This document shows positions 28,541 through 37,716 of a stretch of DNA of 64,000 bases, piece by piece (the stretch's first letter is position 1; each line of letters begins with the position of its first letter). The notes below the pieces were generated by a model. That model was not told the origin of the DNA and made no database searches. It saw only the letters and a list, made by a program, of their open reading frames with translations. Both the position numbers and the translations under genes were made by a program. The DNA comes from Micavibrio sp. UBA6145 (GTDB taxonomy: Bacteria > Pseudomonadota > Alphaproteobacteria > Micavibrionales > UBA1664), in assembly GCA_002423205.1 (NCBI GenBank), contig DIUZ01000026.1, positions 1-64,000 of the forward strand. The letters run 5' to 3'.

Positions 28541-30193
28541 ATGGATCATACGCACATGGATCACGCGGCCACGCCAATGGCGAAGGAGAGCTTCTTCTCC
28601 AACCTCCTGGCTGATTATGTGCCGCGCAAGATGTGCATGTTCGAACAGCGCGAAGTCATCGCGCTGCATGCCATCTCCGATTTTCTCATCGCACTGGCGT
28701 ATTTCTCTATCCCGGTCGCCCTTGTGTATTTCGCCCGCCGCCGCAAGGATCTGGCCTTTCACTGGATATTCCTGTTGTTCGCCCTGTTTATCGTATTGTG
28801 CGGCACCACGCACATCTTCGGCATTCTGGCGATCTGGCACGCCTATTACCGGCTTGATGGACTGGTCAAGCTCGCAACTGCCATTGCCTCCATTGGCACA
28901 GCCATTGTTTTATGGCGCCTGATACCCATGGCGCTGGCCCTGCCGTCTCTAAGCGAAATCAAAAAACGCAAAGACGAACTGGAGACGCTTGTGGAACAGC
29001 GCACGTCAGAACTGATGGAAACCAACCGCGCCCTGATCCAGTCCGCCGAACGTGCTGAGGCCGCCAGCCAGGCAAAGTCTAATTTCCTGGCGAATATGAG
29101 CCATGAAATCCGCACCCCCATGAATGCCATTGTCGGCCTGACGGATTTGCTACAGCGCGGCGTACCGATCGAACAGCAACGCCTGTTTTTCAAAACAATG
29201 GAGAGCAGCGCGACCCAGTTATTGGGCCTGATCAACGACCTGCTTGATATCTCCAAAATTGAAAACCACAATATCGCACTGGACGAAGTCACCTTTTCGC
29301 TGGAAAAATTGGTCGCCGAAGTCGTCAGCATCAACGCGGTGCAGGCGGGTAATCGCGGCATCGAGCTGGTCAATGATTACGACTGCGCAAAACCGCTGGA
29401 CGTATACGGCGACCCGCTGCGCCTGAAACAGGTGCTGACCAACGTCGTTGGCAATGCCGTCAAATTCACGGAGAAAGGCTCCGTCACTTTGCGCACGCGC
29501 TGTCATCTGCGTGACAACAACGCCGATCTTGTCATTGAAATCGTGGATACGGGTATCGGCATTCCACAGGACAAACTCGATTCCATCTTCAACGAATTTT
29601 ATCAGGTCGACGCCAGCATCACCCGTAAATACGGCGGCACCGGCCTGGGCCTGAGCATCACCAAGACGCTCCTCGACCTCATGGGCGGCGACATCACTGT
29701 GACCAGCGTGCCGGGTCAGGGTTCAGTGTTCACAATCATGATGACCCTGCCCTTGGCAAAATCAAACAGCACGAAACCGACAAACAACACCGGTGCAACA
29801 CCGCGTGCCGCTAGTGGCAATATTCTTCTGGTTGAAGACAATCCCGCCAATATTCTGGTCGCACGCTCTATCATTCAGAATCTTGGTTATGATTGCGCTG
29901 CCGTATCCAACGGACAGGAAGCACTCGAACGCATGAAAACAGACGGCCACAGCTTTGACCTTGTCCTCCTCGATATCCAGATGCCGATCATGGATGGCTA
30001 CGCCACCGCGCAGAACATCCGCGCGCAGGAAAAGAAACTGAACCTCAAACGCACGCCCATCATTGGTGTTACCGCCCACGCGCTGGTCGGCGACCGCGAA
30101 AAATGCATCGCCGCCGGTATGGATGACTATCTCTCCAAGCCCTTCCGCATGGATGAACTGCAAGCCATGCTTAATCAGCATCTCAAGAAGTAA
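28541..30193 (+). CDS. Ethylene-receptor-like hybrid histidine kinase
   Basis: 550 residues from an ATG with AGGTGA four bases upstream. Residues of about 30-130 form three membrane helices that match the ethylene-binding domain of plant ETR1. The shared block is ISDFLIALAYFSIP (D47, Y54, I57, P58), then LCGTTH with C87 and H91. The D-to-C spacing (40) and C-to-H spacing (4) equal those of ETR1 D25, C65 and H69; C65/H69 coordinate Cu(I). A coiled coil (about 140-175) leads to HisKA with H188 (FLANMSHEIRTPMN), HATPase_c (N305, DTGIG at 336-340, GGTGLGLSI) and a C-terminal receiver with D478. Unlike plant receptors it lacks a GAF domain. An additional MDHTHMDH start is rich in possible metal ligands. 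It probably binds ethylene or a similar ligand through copper; the ligand and the target are inferred. Confidence 0.95.
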   Translation: MDHTHMDHAATPMAKESFFSNLLADYVPRKMCMFEQREVIALHAISDFLIALAYFSIPVALVYFARRRKDLAFHWIFLLFALFIVLCGTTHIFGILAIWHAYYRLDGLVKLATAIASIGTAIVLWRLIPMALALPSLSEIKKRKDELETLVEQRTSELMETNRALIQSAERAEAASQAKSNFLANMSHEIRTPMNAIVGLTDLLQRGVPIEQQRLFFKTMESSATQLLGLINDLLDISKIENHNIALDEVTFSLEKLVAEVVSINAVQAGNRGIELVNDYDCAKPLDVYGDPLRLKQVLTNVVGNAVKFTEKGSVTLRTRCHLRDNNADLVIEIVDTGIGIPQDKLDSIFNEFYQVDASITRKYGGTGLGLSITKTLLDLMGGDITVTSVPGQGSVFTIMMTLPLAKSNSTKPTNNTGATPRAASGNILLVEDNPANILVARSIIQNLGYDCAAVSNGQEALERMKTDGHSFDLVLLDIQMPIMDGYATAQNIRAQEKKLNLKRTPIIGVTAHALVGDREKCIAAGMDDYLSKPFRMDELQAMLNQHLKK

Positions 30194-30248
30194 GAATTGA
30201 CGGGATAGACGCTGGAATGGTTTATGTCCTTACATCAAAGGATTACCC

Positions 30249-30596
30249 ATGAGCGATATGCCCAATTGCCCCAAATGCCAGTCAGCCTTCACCTATGAAG
30301 ACGGCGGGCTTTATATCTGCCCCGAATGTGCGCATGAATGGCCGACGACTGCGGCCGCGCCGGAAGCTGAAAAGGCGCTGGTCATCCGCGACGCCAGTGG
30401 TACCGAACTGAAAGACGGCGACACAGTCACCGTCATCAAGGACCTGAAAGTCAAGGGATCGTCATCCGTTGTGAAGGTCGGCACCAAGGTTAAAGGCATT
30501 CGCCTTGTCGGCGGCGATCACGATATTGATTGCAAAATCCCAGGCATTGGCGCCATGGGCTTGAAATCTGAATTCGTCCGTAAGGTAACCGAGTAG
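30249..30596 (+). CDS. PhnA/YjdM-family zinc-ribbon protein
   Basis: 115 residues. The N-terminus is a zinc ribbon with CPKC and CPEC at residues of about 7-10 and 27-30. A small beta domain (LKDGDTVTVIKDLKVKG, VKGIRLVGGDHDIDCKI) follows and is the conserved part of the PhnA family, named after the alkylphosphonate locus, although PhnA itself is not needed for phosphonate cleavage. AAAGGA lies 7 bases before the ATG. The gene stands alone: the kinase upstream ends 55 bases earlier, and the stop codon abuts that of the convergent ABC permease with no gap. Cellular role is unknown. Confidence 0.9.
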   Translation: MSDMPNCPKCQSAFTYEDGGLYICPECAHEWPTTAAAPEAEKALVIRDASGTELKDGDTVTVIKDLKVKGSSSVVKVGTKVKGIRLVGGDHDIDCKIPGIGAMGLKSEFVRKVTE

Positions 30597-33122
30597 TCAC
30601 TCGTTACGCAGATGCGGGGCTGCGGGCGCGGACAACACACGCCCCGTTACAACCCATCCGATAACAAGCGTCAGCACAAGCCCCGCGCCACCGGTCAGCA
30701 GCGCCGGCACAACATAGAAATGCCAACCCAGATCCATCAGCGGCACCATCACCGCCCACGACACGACACACCCCAGCGCCAGCGACAATAAACCCGCCAG
30801 AACACCCAGCGCGCCAAACTCGGCCAAAAATCCGGCCAGCAATGTACGGTTGCGAACGCCCAGCACTTTCAGCACAACCGTGTCATAAAGCCGCTGGGTG
30901 CGTGTCGCCGCAAGACTGCCCGCCAGCACCAGAATACCGGTGATCACCGCCACCAGCGCAGTGATACGCACGGCTGTCGCCATATTGCCAAGAATGCCGC
31001 CCGCCGCTTCCACCGCGTCTGACAGGCGGATCATGGTGATGTTCGGAAACGCCGCACTAAGATTTCGCTGGATCACCGCCTCTTGCGCAGGATCGGCAAC
31101 AACCGTCGCCAGCCAGCTATGCGGCGCGGCCTCCAGCGTACCGGGCGCAAACGTAATCGCAAAGTTGATGGTAAAATTCATCCAGTTGACGCTGCGCACA
31201 TTCGCAATCGTGGCTGTGATGTCCCTGCCCAGAATATTGACCGTGATTTTATCACCGGGCTTCACGCCAAAACCACGCTCCACATCCTCAACCACCGACA
31301 CCAGCGGCGGCCCCTTATAATCAGCCGGCCACCATTCGCCCGCCGTGACTTCGGAATGCGCGGGCAATGAATTCGTATACGTAAATCCGCGGTCGTTTTG
31401 TAATAACCAGCGTTCTTCCTCGTCGACCAATGCCTCGGCCGCAGGCTTGCCGTTTACCGAAACGATGCGCCCGCGCAAATTGGCTGAAAATTTAATATTC
31501 TGGGCGCTTGGCTGCTCAGATAGAAGTTTTTCAAATGCGTCTTTTTGATCACGCTGGATATCAATGAAGAAAAACGCCGGTGCGTCATCAGGCAGATTAC
31601 GGACGATACCCTGCCGCAAATTCAATTCAATCAGCGTAATGCTCATCAAAACGGTAAGGCCAAGACCGAGGGACACAAGCGTCCCCGCCGTGGCATTCCC
31701 CGGACGGTACAAATTGCGAAGCGCAATACGAAACGCGGGATTGCGCGGCGCAGGCACCCGCCGCGCCAGTTGCGATACGCCCTTGCCCAGAAACCAGAAC
31801 GCGGCCAGACACACACCCGCCCCAACCACAAACCACAATGCGAACCGCCCGTCACGTGCCGATGCCACAGCCAGCGCCGCCAGAATAAACGCCAGCAAAA
31901 ACGTGACGATACGGTAATTGCGCGATGGCTGACCTGAAATCGTTCCCGGCCCCGCACGGAACAACGCCAGCGGTGATGTCTGCGCCGCCTGCCCCAGCGG
32001 CCACAGTACGAATACCGCACTGACCAGCAGGCCAAACAGCACCGGCACGAAAACCCCTTCCGGCGCTACACTGGGAATAATGGTAAAGGGCAATAAATCT
32101 GACAATGCCGGTGCAAACGCATATGGCACACCCACACCCAGCAACACACCAAGCCCGGTACCAAGCAACGCCACCAATGCGATCTGCACAAAATAGATAC
32201 GCGATACAAAATTTTGCGTCGCGCCCAGGGATTTAAAAATCGCAATCGTTTTCATGCGCGATTCAAGATGCGCGCGCGTGCCGTTGCCGATGCCGATACC
32301 GCCGATCAAAAGCGCCGACAAACCAACCAGCGTGAGGAACAGCATCAGTTTTTCAATAAACGATGTAATGCGCGGCGCGGCATTATCCGCGTCCGTTACC
32401 CGCCACGCATCGCCTGGAAATTCTTTTTTAAGTGCCTCGCGCACCGGCGCGGGTGATGTGCCTGCGGGTAATTTTACGCGTAAGTCATACGCGCTCATAC
32501 TGCCGGTCTGGGTAAAACCGGTTTGCTGCATCGATGCCATGTTAATGATGGCACGCGGCGCAATGCCAAAACGGGATCCACCCGCCCGGTCCGGCTCCGT
32601 TACGATAAAGGCACGAACGGTAAAGACACCCTGACCCATGCGTATCTGGTCGCCAGTCTTCAGACCCAGTCGCGCACGCAACGCCGGGTCCAGCACCGCC
32701 CCACCGTCTTTCAAAAGCGCATGCAGATCATTGCCCGCATCGGTTTCAAACACACCATATTGCGGATAACCCGCATCGACGGCTTTAAGCTCCACCAGAA
32801 CATTATCCTGTGTCACCGCATTGGCCAGCATCGCGCGCATCTCGACGCTTTGCGTCATTTGCCCACCTTGTTTTTCAAACCAGATTTTTAGATTGTCCGG
32901 TGCCGGCACATTGGTGGTCCGCACGATCATATCCGCACCCAGAATGATCCGGCCGTCACGAGCAATGGCGTCCAGCACGCTGCGGCTGATGAACTGCACC
33001 GACGCAATAGCACCGACACCTAAAATCAGGCACATCAGGATAATACGGAATGATTTGAGCGAACCGCGCAGATCACGCAGCGCGTATTGCAATTGCAATG
33101 ACAGGCCCGTGCGCTTGCTCAT
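30597..33122 (-). CDS. FtsX-like ABC transporter permease (YbbP family)
   Basis: 841 residues with ten or so predicted membrane helices in the arrangement of the YbbP branch. An N-terminal helix is followed by a large periplasmic domain, an FtsX-type three-helix block (about 270-390) and a further pair of helices. A second periplasmic domain and a second FtsX block (about 720-830) complete it. It starts with an ATGA overlap on the ATPase gene stop, so the two are translated together. The pair belongs to the E. coli YbbA/YbbP type beside tesA. Substrate is unknown; export of lipid-like or hydrophobic compounds from the inner membrane is a reasonable guess from the esterase neighbour. Confidence 0.93.
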   Translation of the reverse strand: MSKRTGLSLQLQYALRDLRGSLKSFRIILMCLILGVGAIASVQFISRSVLDAIARDGRIILGADMIVRTTNVPAPDNLKIWFEKQGGQMTQSVEMRAMLANAVTQDNVLVELKAVDAGYPQYGVFETDAGNDLHALLKDGGAVLDPALRARLGLKTGDQIRMGQGVFTVRAFIVTEPDRAGGSRFGIAPRAIINMASMQQTGFTQTGSMSAYDLRVKLPAGTSPAPVREALKKEFPGDAWRVTDADNAAPRITSFIEKLMLFLTLVGLSALLIGGIGIGNGTRAHLESRMKTIAIFKSLGATQNFVSRIYFVQIALVALLGTGLGVLLGVGVPYAFAPALSDLLPFTIIPSVAPEGVFVPVLFGLLVSAVFVLWPLGQAAQTSPLALFRAGPGTISGQPSRNYRIVTFLLAFILAALAVASARDGRFALWFVVGAGVCLAAFWFLGKGVSQLARRVPAPRNPAFRIALRNLYRPGNATAGTLVSLGLGLTVLMSITLIELNLRQGIVRNLPDDAPAFFFIDIQRDQKDAFEKLLSEQPSAQNIKFSANLRGRIVSVNGKPAAEALVDEEERWLLQNDRGFTYTNSLPAHSEVTAGEWWPADYKGPPLVSVVEDVERGFGVKPGDKITVNILGRDITATIANVRSVNWMNFTINFAITFAPGTLEAAPHSWLATVVADPAQEAVIQRNLSAAFPNITMIRLSDAVEAAGGILGNMATAVRITALVAVITGILVLAGSLAATRTQRLYDTVVLKVLGVRNRTLLAGFLAEFGALGVLAGLLSLALGCVVSWAVMVPLMDLGWHFYVVPALLTGGAGLVLTLVIGWVVTGRVLSAPAAPHLRNE

Positions 33123-33784
33123 GCCGCAACCACACGCCCGTCACGAATATGGATCTGGGCATCACATGCCTGCGCCAGTGCCGGATCATGCGTAATCAAT
33201 GCCAGCGTCGCCCCTTGTGCCTTCACACGGTCGAACAGCAGATCCATGATCGCCTTGCCCGTTTCCTGATCCAGATTGCCCGTGGGTTCATCCGCCAGTA
33301 ACAGGCGCGGTTTAACCGACATGGCACGGGCAATTGCCACGCGCTGTTGTTCGCCGCCCGATAACTGCGACGGATAATGTGTCAGCCGGTGACCAAGCCC
33401 CACATCTGCTAGTGCCTGCGCGGCTTTCTCGCTCGCGTCGTCAATACCGGAAAGCTCCAGCGGCACAGCAACGTTCTCAAGCGCCGTCATGGTCGGGATC
33501 AGGTGAAAATTCTGAAATACAATGCCGATCTGATCGCGGCGAAGGGCGGAAAGCGCATCCTCGCTGTAATCCGTGATGTCCTGCCCCATGAACGACACGC
33601 GCCCGCCCGTGGGCTTCAGAAGACCCGCACAGATCATCAGAAGCGAGGTCTTCCCCGATCCCGAAGGCCCGACAATGGCCACGGACTGCCCCTGCGCAAA
33701 GGATGCCGACACGCCGTGAAGGATGGAAACAGGCCCCGCCGACCCCGGCAGATCCAGATGAATACCCGATAAAGACAAAGCCAC
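33119..33784 (-). CDS. ABC transporter ATP-binding protein (YbbA/LolD type)
   Basis: 221 residues with Walker A GPSGSGKTS, Q-loop VFQNFHLIP, signature LSGGEQQRVAIARA, Walker B LLLADEPTGNLD and the H-loop ITHD. Sequence style is that of the MacB/LolD/YbbA group that energises FtsX-like permeases. The start is a GTG with AAGGA 12 nt upstream. It overlaps the permease gene by four bases. Divergent from the tesA-like esterase, with only 71 bases between the start codons, as in the tesA-ybbA-ybbP locus of enterics. Confidence 0.94.
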   Translation of the reverse strand: MALSLSGIHLDLPGSAGPVSILHGVSASFAQGQSVAIVGPSGSGKTSLLMICAGLLKPTGGRVSFMGQDITDYSEDALSALRRDQIGIVFQNFHLIPTMTALENVAVPLELSGIDDASEKAAQALADVGLGHRLTHYPSQLSGGEQQRVAIARAMSVKPRLLLADEPTGNLDQETGKAIMDLLFDRVKAQGATLALITHDPALAQACDAQIHIRDGRVVAA

Positions 33785-33855
33785 GTTTAACCCAATCCTT
33801 TTGTCTGCCCATTGAAACTGTTTTGAACTGAGATACTCTTATTACCGGAAAAACA

Positions 33856-34482
33856 ATGCGACATCTTACATCTTTTATTCTGGCCCTGATGGTTATGACC
33901 TATGCTTCACTGGCGCAGGCGGCGGAGCCGCGCCGTATTGTCGCGCTGGGCGACAGCCTGACCGCTGGTTATGGCCTTGAAAGCGGCACCAGCTTCACCA
34001 CCCTGCTGGCGGAGGCCCTCAACGAAAAGGATGAAAATGTCGTAATCGATAACGCGGGCGTCTCCGGCGATACCACGGCCGGCGGGCTGTCCCGCCTTGA
34101 ATGGGCCATAGCGGGCGACACCAAGCCCTCCCTGGTCATCGTGGCTCTCGGCGCCAACGACATGCTCCGCGGCCTCGACCTCAAGTTGACGCGGGACAAC
34201 CTCAAATCCATCCTTCGGACTCTGAAGGATCAGGATATTCCGACCCTGCTGGTCGGCATGCGCACACCGCTTAATATGGGGCCGCTCTACAGTGATAAAT
34301 ACGAGGCCATTTACGAAGATCTGGCCGATGAATTCGACATACCGCTCTATCCATTCTTCCTGGATGGTGTCGCCCTTGACGCCAATCTGAACCAGAGCGA
34401 CGGCCTGCACCCCAATCTGGAAGGCGTAAAAATCATGGTCAAACGCATCCTGCCCACCGTGCGCAAAGCACTGAACAATTAA
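33856..34482 (+). CDS. tesA: GDSL-family arylesterase / thioesterase I
   Basis: 208 residues with a cleavable signal peptide (about 1-22, ending AQA), so periplasmic. All four SGNH blocks are visible: GDSLTAGYG (nucleophile Ser), the Gly block GVSGDTTAGG, GANDML and the Ser-His-Asp end DGLHPN. Family members hydrolyse acyl-CoA, aryl esters and lysophospholipids. The divergent YbbA/YbbP exporter matches the conserved locus around E. coli tesA. The stop codon overlaps that of the convergent flavoprotein gene by a few bases. Confidence 0.95.
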   Translation: MRHLTSFILALMVMTYASLAQAAEPRRIVALGDSLTAGYGLESGTSFTTLLAEALNEKDENVVIDNAGVSGDTTAGGLSRLEWAIAGDTKPSLVIVALGANDMLRGLDLKLTRDNLKSILRTLKDQDIPTLLVGMRTPLNMGPLYSDKYEAIYEDLADEFDIPLYPFFLDGVALDANLNQSDGLHPNLEGVKIMVKRILPTVRKALNN

Positions 34483-35675
34483 ACGTCTATTTTAAGCCAT
34501 GCCATGATGCCGCGCGCGGCATAAACACCGGTCGCAAAACTGGCCTGTAACAGATATCCGCCTGTCGGCGCTTCCCAGTCCAGCATCTCGCCCGCCGCAA
34601 ACACACCCGGCTTCACCCGCAGCATCGCATTCGCATCCAGCGCATCAAACGCAATGCCGCCAGCGGTGGAGATGGCGCGGTCCATACTCAAGGGGCCAGA
34701 AACAGTGATCTGATAATATTTAATCAACCCCGCCAGCGTCTCCGGCGCATATGTACCCATCTGCGCCCGGTCCGGCCGTTCCATCAAAAGCCCGATGGCC
34801 ACCGGCGGCAAACCCAGCGTCTTGCGCAAATGATTGGTCAAAGAATCACCGCCGCGGCTCTTGCTCAGACGCGCCGTAACCGCCGCCAGGTCAAGATCGG
34901 GCTTGAGATCAATCGTCAGAACACGCGAGCCATCGCGCAGATATTGCGACAACGCGTAAATCGCTCCGCCTTCAAGCCCCTGCGCACTTACAACCATCTC
35001 ACCGGCAACACTGACACCGTCCGTGGACGCGACAATGCTTTTCAGCGGTTGCCCAGCAAATTTGTTTTTGGATACATCCGACCACGCAACACCGAACCCG
35101 CAATTCGCCGGTTGCAACGGCGTAATAACCACGCCAGCATCGTACAAGATATGAACCCAACTGCCGTCACTGCCCAGCCGCGGCCATGATGCGCCGCCAA
35201 GCGCCAGCAATGCCGCATCCGCAACAACGCGAACGGTGCCGTCCACCGTACCAAACACCAGCGCATCGCCGTCCCATCCCTGCCAGTCATGGTTCAGGTG
35301 AAAAATCACGCCCTGCTTTTCCAGCCGCGCAAGCCACGCCCGCAGCAAGGGTGACGCTTTGAAACTTTCAGGGAAAACCCGGCCGCTTGAACCCACAAAG
35401 GTCTTTTCGCCCAGCCCCTCACACCACTGGCGTAGCGCCTGCGGCGAAAACGCATGAACCAGCGGTGCCAGCACCGGGGCCTTCGCGCCATAACGTGCAA
35501 CAAAGGCATCCATATCTTCAGAATGCGTCAGATTAAGCCCGCCGCGCCCGGCCATCAGGAATTTGCGGCCCACAGACGGTTTGCGGTCATAGATATCAAC
35601 GCCCAGCCCCCGCGCCGAAAGCACTTCCGCCGCCATCAGCCCCGCAGGCCCGCCACCGATAATCGCAATACGCAT
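34479..35675 (-). CDS. HI0933/YhiN-family flavoprotein
   Basis: 398 residues from the ATG at 35675, chosen because the FAD-binding Rossmann motif IGGGPAGLMAAEVL begins at once. A frame extension 13 codons upstream would run towards the frmA leader. The family signature GRGGLNLTHSED and the C-terminal block containing GEMLDWEAPTGGYLLQ identify the aminoacetone oxidase/BaiN-like group (TIGR03862-type). Reaction not established in this branch; a flavin-dependent reductase or oxidase is likely. It is convergent with tesA and divergent from frmA. Confidence 0.9.
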   Translation of the reverse strand: MRIAIIGGGPAGLMAAEVLSARGLGVDIYDRKPSVGRKFLMAGRGGLNLTHSEDMDAFVARYGAKAPVLAPLVHAFSPQALRQWCEGLGEKTFVGSSGRVFPESFKASPLLRAWLARLEKQGVIFHLNHDWQGWDGDALVFGTVDGTVRVVADAALLALGGASWPRLGSDGSWVHILYDAGVVITPLQPANCGFGVAWSDVSKNKFAGQPLKSIVASTDGVSVAGEMVVSAQGLEGGAIYALSQYLRDGSRVLTIDLKPDLDLAAVTARLSKSRGGDSLTNHLRKTLGLPPVAIGLLMERPDRAQMGTYAPETLAGLIKYYQITVSGPLSMDRAISTAGGIAFDALDANAMLRVKPGVFAAGEMLDWEAPTGGYLLQASFATGVYAARGIMAWLKIDV

Positions 35676-35750
35676 AATTCTAAGATGCCTCACATGGTTG
35701 CCATCATAAAACATACATTCTAATCTGGCGCATCAACAAAGGAATCAGGA

Positions 35751-36857
35751 ATGAAAACGAAAGCCGCCGTGGCCTTTGGTGCCGGAAAACCCCTCAGCAT
35801 CGAAACCGTCGATCTGGAAGGTCCCCGCGCCGGCGAAGTCCTGATTGAAATCAAAGCCACCGGTATTTGCCACACCGACGCCTTCACCCTGAGCGGTGAT
35901 GACCCGGAAGGTACCTTCCCCGCCATTCTGGGCCATGAGGGCGCGGGCATTGTTGTCGATGTCGGACCGGGCGTCACCAGCGTAAAAAAGGGCGATCACG
36001 TCATCCCGCTCTACACGCCCGAATGCCGCGAATGCGAATACTGCCTGCATCCCAAAACCAATCTGTGCCAGAAAATCCGCCCGACGCAGGGCAAGGGTTT
36101 AATGCCTGACGGCACGTCGCGCTTCTCGCTCGATGGTACGCCGATCCTGCATTACATGGGCTGCTCCACATTCTCAAACTTCACCGTCCTGCCGGAAATC
36201 GCGGTGGCCAAGGTGCGCCCTGACGCTCCTTTCGATAAAATCTGCTATATCGGCTGCGGCGTCACCACCGGCGTTGGCGCGGTTGTATTCGACGCCAAGG
36301 TTGAACCGGGCTCGAAAGTCGTCGTGTTCGGCCTCGGCGGTATCGGCCTTAATGTCATTCAGGGTGCGCGCATGGTTGGCGCTGACATGATCGTGGGCAT
36401 CGACCTCAACCCCGACCGCGTTGCTATTGCCAAGCAGTTCGGCATGACACATTTCATCAACCCGCTGGAAGCCGACAACATTGTTGAAGCCATTGTCGAC
36501 ATCACCAAGGGCGGTGCCGATTACAGTTTCGAATGCATCGGTAACGTCAAAACCATGCGTCAGGCGCTGGAATGCGCGCATAAGGGCTGGGGCGAAAGCA
36601 TCATCATCGGCGTCGCCGGCGCGGGTCAGGAAATCAGCACCCGCCCGTTCCAACTGGTCACGGGCCGCGTCTGGCGCGGCAGCGCCTTTGGCGGCGCACG
36701 CGGCCGCACCGATGTGCCCAAAATCGTCGACTGGTACATGAACGGCAAGATCGATATCGACTCGCTCATCACCCACACCATGCCGCTTAGCGACATCAAC
36801 AAGGGGTTCGACCTGATGCATGAAGGCAAATCCATCCGCAGCGTGGTCGTCTACTGA
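35751..36857 (+). CDS. frmA: S-(hydroxymethyl)glutathione dehydrogenase (class III ADH)
   Basis: 368 residues, usual length for the family. Catalytic zinc ligands lie in ATGICHTD and GHEGAGIV. The structural zinc loop is CRECEYCLHPKTNLC, and the NAD-binding motif is GLGGIGLNV. The enzyme oxidises S-hydroxymethylglutathione, formed spontaneously from formaldehyde and glutathione, to S-formylglutathione, and also reduces S-nitrosoglutathione. AGGAATCAGGA precedes the ATG. The stop overlaps the ATG of frmB, so the two consecutive enzymes of formaldehyde detoxification are coupled. No FrmR-type repressor is adjacent. Confidence 0.97.
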   Translation: MKTKAAVAFGAGKPLSIETVDLEGPRAGEVLIEIKATGICHTDAFTLSGDDPEGTFPAILGHEGAGIVVDVGPGVTSVKKGDHVIPLYTPECRECEYCLHPKTNLCQKIRPTQGKGLMPDGTSRFSLDGTPILHYMGCSTFSNFTVLPEIAVAKVRPDAPFDKICYIGCGVTTGVGAVVFDAKVEPGSKVVVFGLGGIGLNVIQGARMVGADMIVGIDLNPDRVAIAKQFGMTHFINPLEADNIVEAIVDITKGGADYSFECIGNVKTMRQALECAHKGWGESIIIGVAGAGQEISTRPFQLVTGRVWRGSAFGGARGRTDVPKIVDWYMNGKIDIDSLITHTMPLSDINKGFDLMHEGKSIRSVVVY

Positions 36858-37693
36858 TGAAAAAACTTGCCTCACATGGCTGCCATGGCGGCACGCTCAG
36901 CTATTACAGCCACGCATCCACATCAACCAAATGTGACATGCGCTTTACCGTGTACATGCCCCCCAAACCCACGGGCGCGGCTCTCATCTTCCTCTCCGGC
37001 CTGACCTGCACGGAAGAAAACTTCACCACCAAGGCCGGTGCCTATGCCAGGGCATCAGAACTGGGGCTGATCATTATCGCCCCCGACACATCACCGCGCG
37101 GCGATAACGTGCCTGACGACGCGAGCATCTCACTGGGCAAAGGTGCCGGGTTCTATCTCGACGCCACACAGGCCCCGTGGAATACGCATTATAATATGTA
37201 CACCTACATATCCGCCGAATTGCCCAAACTGCTGAGAGAGAACTTCCCCATCCGTTGCTTCGGCCTGTTTGGCCATTCCATGGGCGGACACGGCGCACTG
37301 ACCATCGCGCAGAAACATCCGGACCTGTTCCAGTCCGTATCCGCCTTCGCGCCGGTCTCGCGCCCATCACAGGATGGCTGGGGCCCCGCCGCTTTCACCG
37401 CCTATCTGGGCAGCGACACAACGACATGGAACGATTACGACGCCACCGCCCTGATGTCGAGGCATACCGGCCCCGCAACACTCCCCCAAATTTTGATCGA
37501 CCAGGGATTGGACGACGGCGCATATAAGGAAGGCCGCCTCAACCCCGAAGCATTCGCCGCCGCCTGCAAATCTGTGGGCCAGCCGGTAAACCTGCGCTTC
37601 CATCCCGGTTACGATCACGGCTATTTCTTCATCCAGACATTCATCAACGATCACCTCCATCACCACGCCGCGATACTGGAGACCATTAAATAA
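36857..37693 (+). CDS. frmB: S-formylglutathione hydrolase
   Basis: 278 residues of the esterase D family. Nucleophile Ser is in GHSMGGHGAL, the catalytic His in GYDHGYFF, and the oxyanion region LSGLTCTEENF is present. It hydrolyses S-formylglutathione to formate and glutathione, the step after FrmA. It starts in an ATGA overlap with frmA. A two-component regulator follows 23 bases downstream, possibly on the same transcript. Confidence 0.97.
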   Translation: MKKLASHGCHGGTLSYYSHASTSTKCDMRFTVYMPPKPTGAALIFLSGLTCTEENFTTKAGAYARASELGLIIIAPDTSPRGDNVPDDASISLGKGAGFYLDATQAPWNTHYNMYTYISAELPKLLRENFPIRCFGLFGHSMGGHGALTIAQKHPDLFQSVSAFAPVSRPSQDGWGPAAFTAYLGSDTTTWNDYDATALMSRHTGPATLPQILIDQGLDDGAYKEGRLNPEAFAAACKSVGQPVNLRFHPGYDHGYFFIQTFINDHLHHHAAILETIK

Positions 37694-37716
37694 ACAGACA
37701 TTGAGGAAACAAAGCG

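Noticed and set aside
28439..28840. 133-residue minus-strand frame over the ethylene-receptor-like kinase start
   Set aside because: The plus-strand frame has clear domain matches; the minus frame has none.
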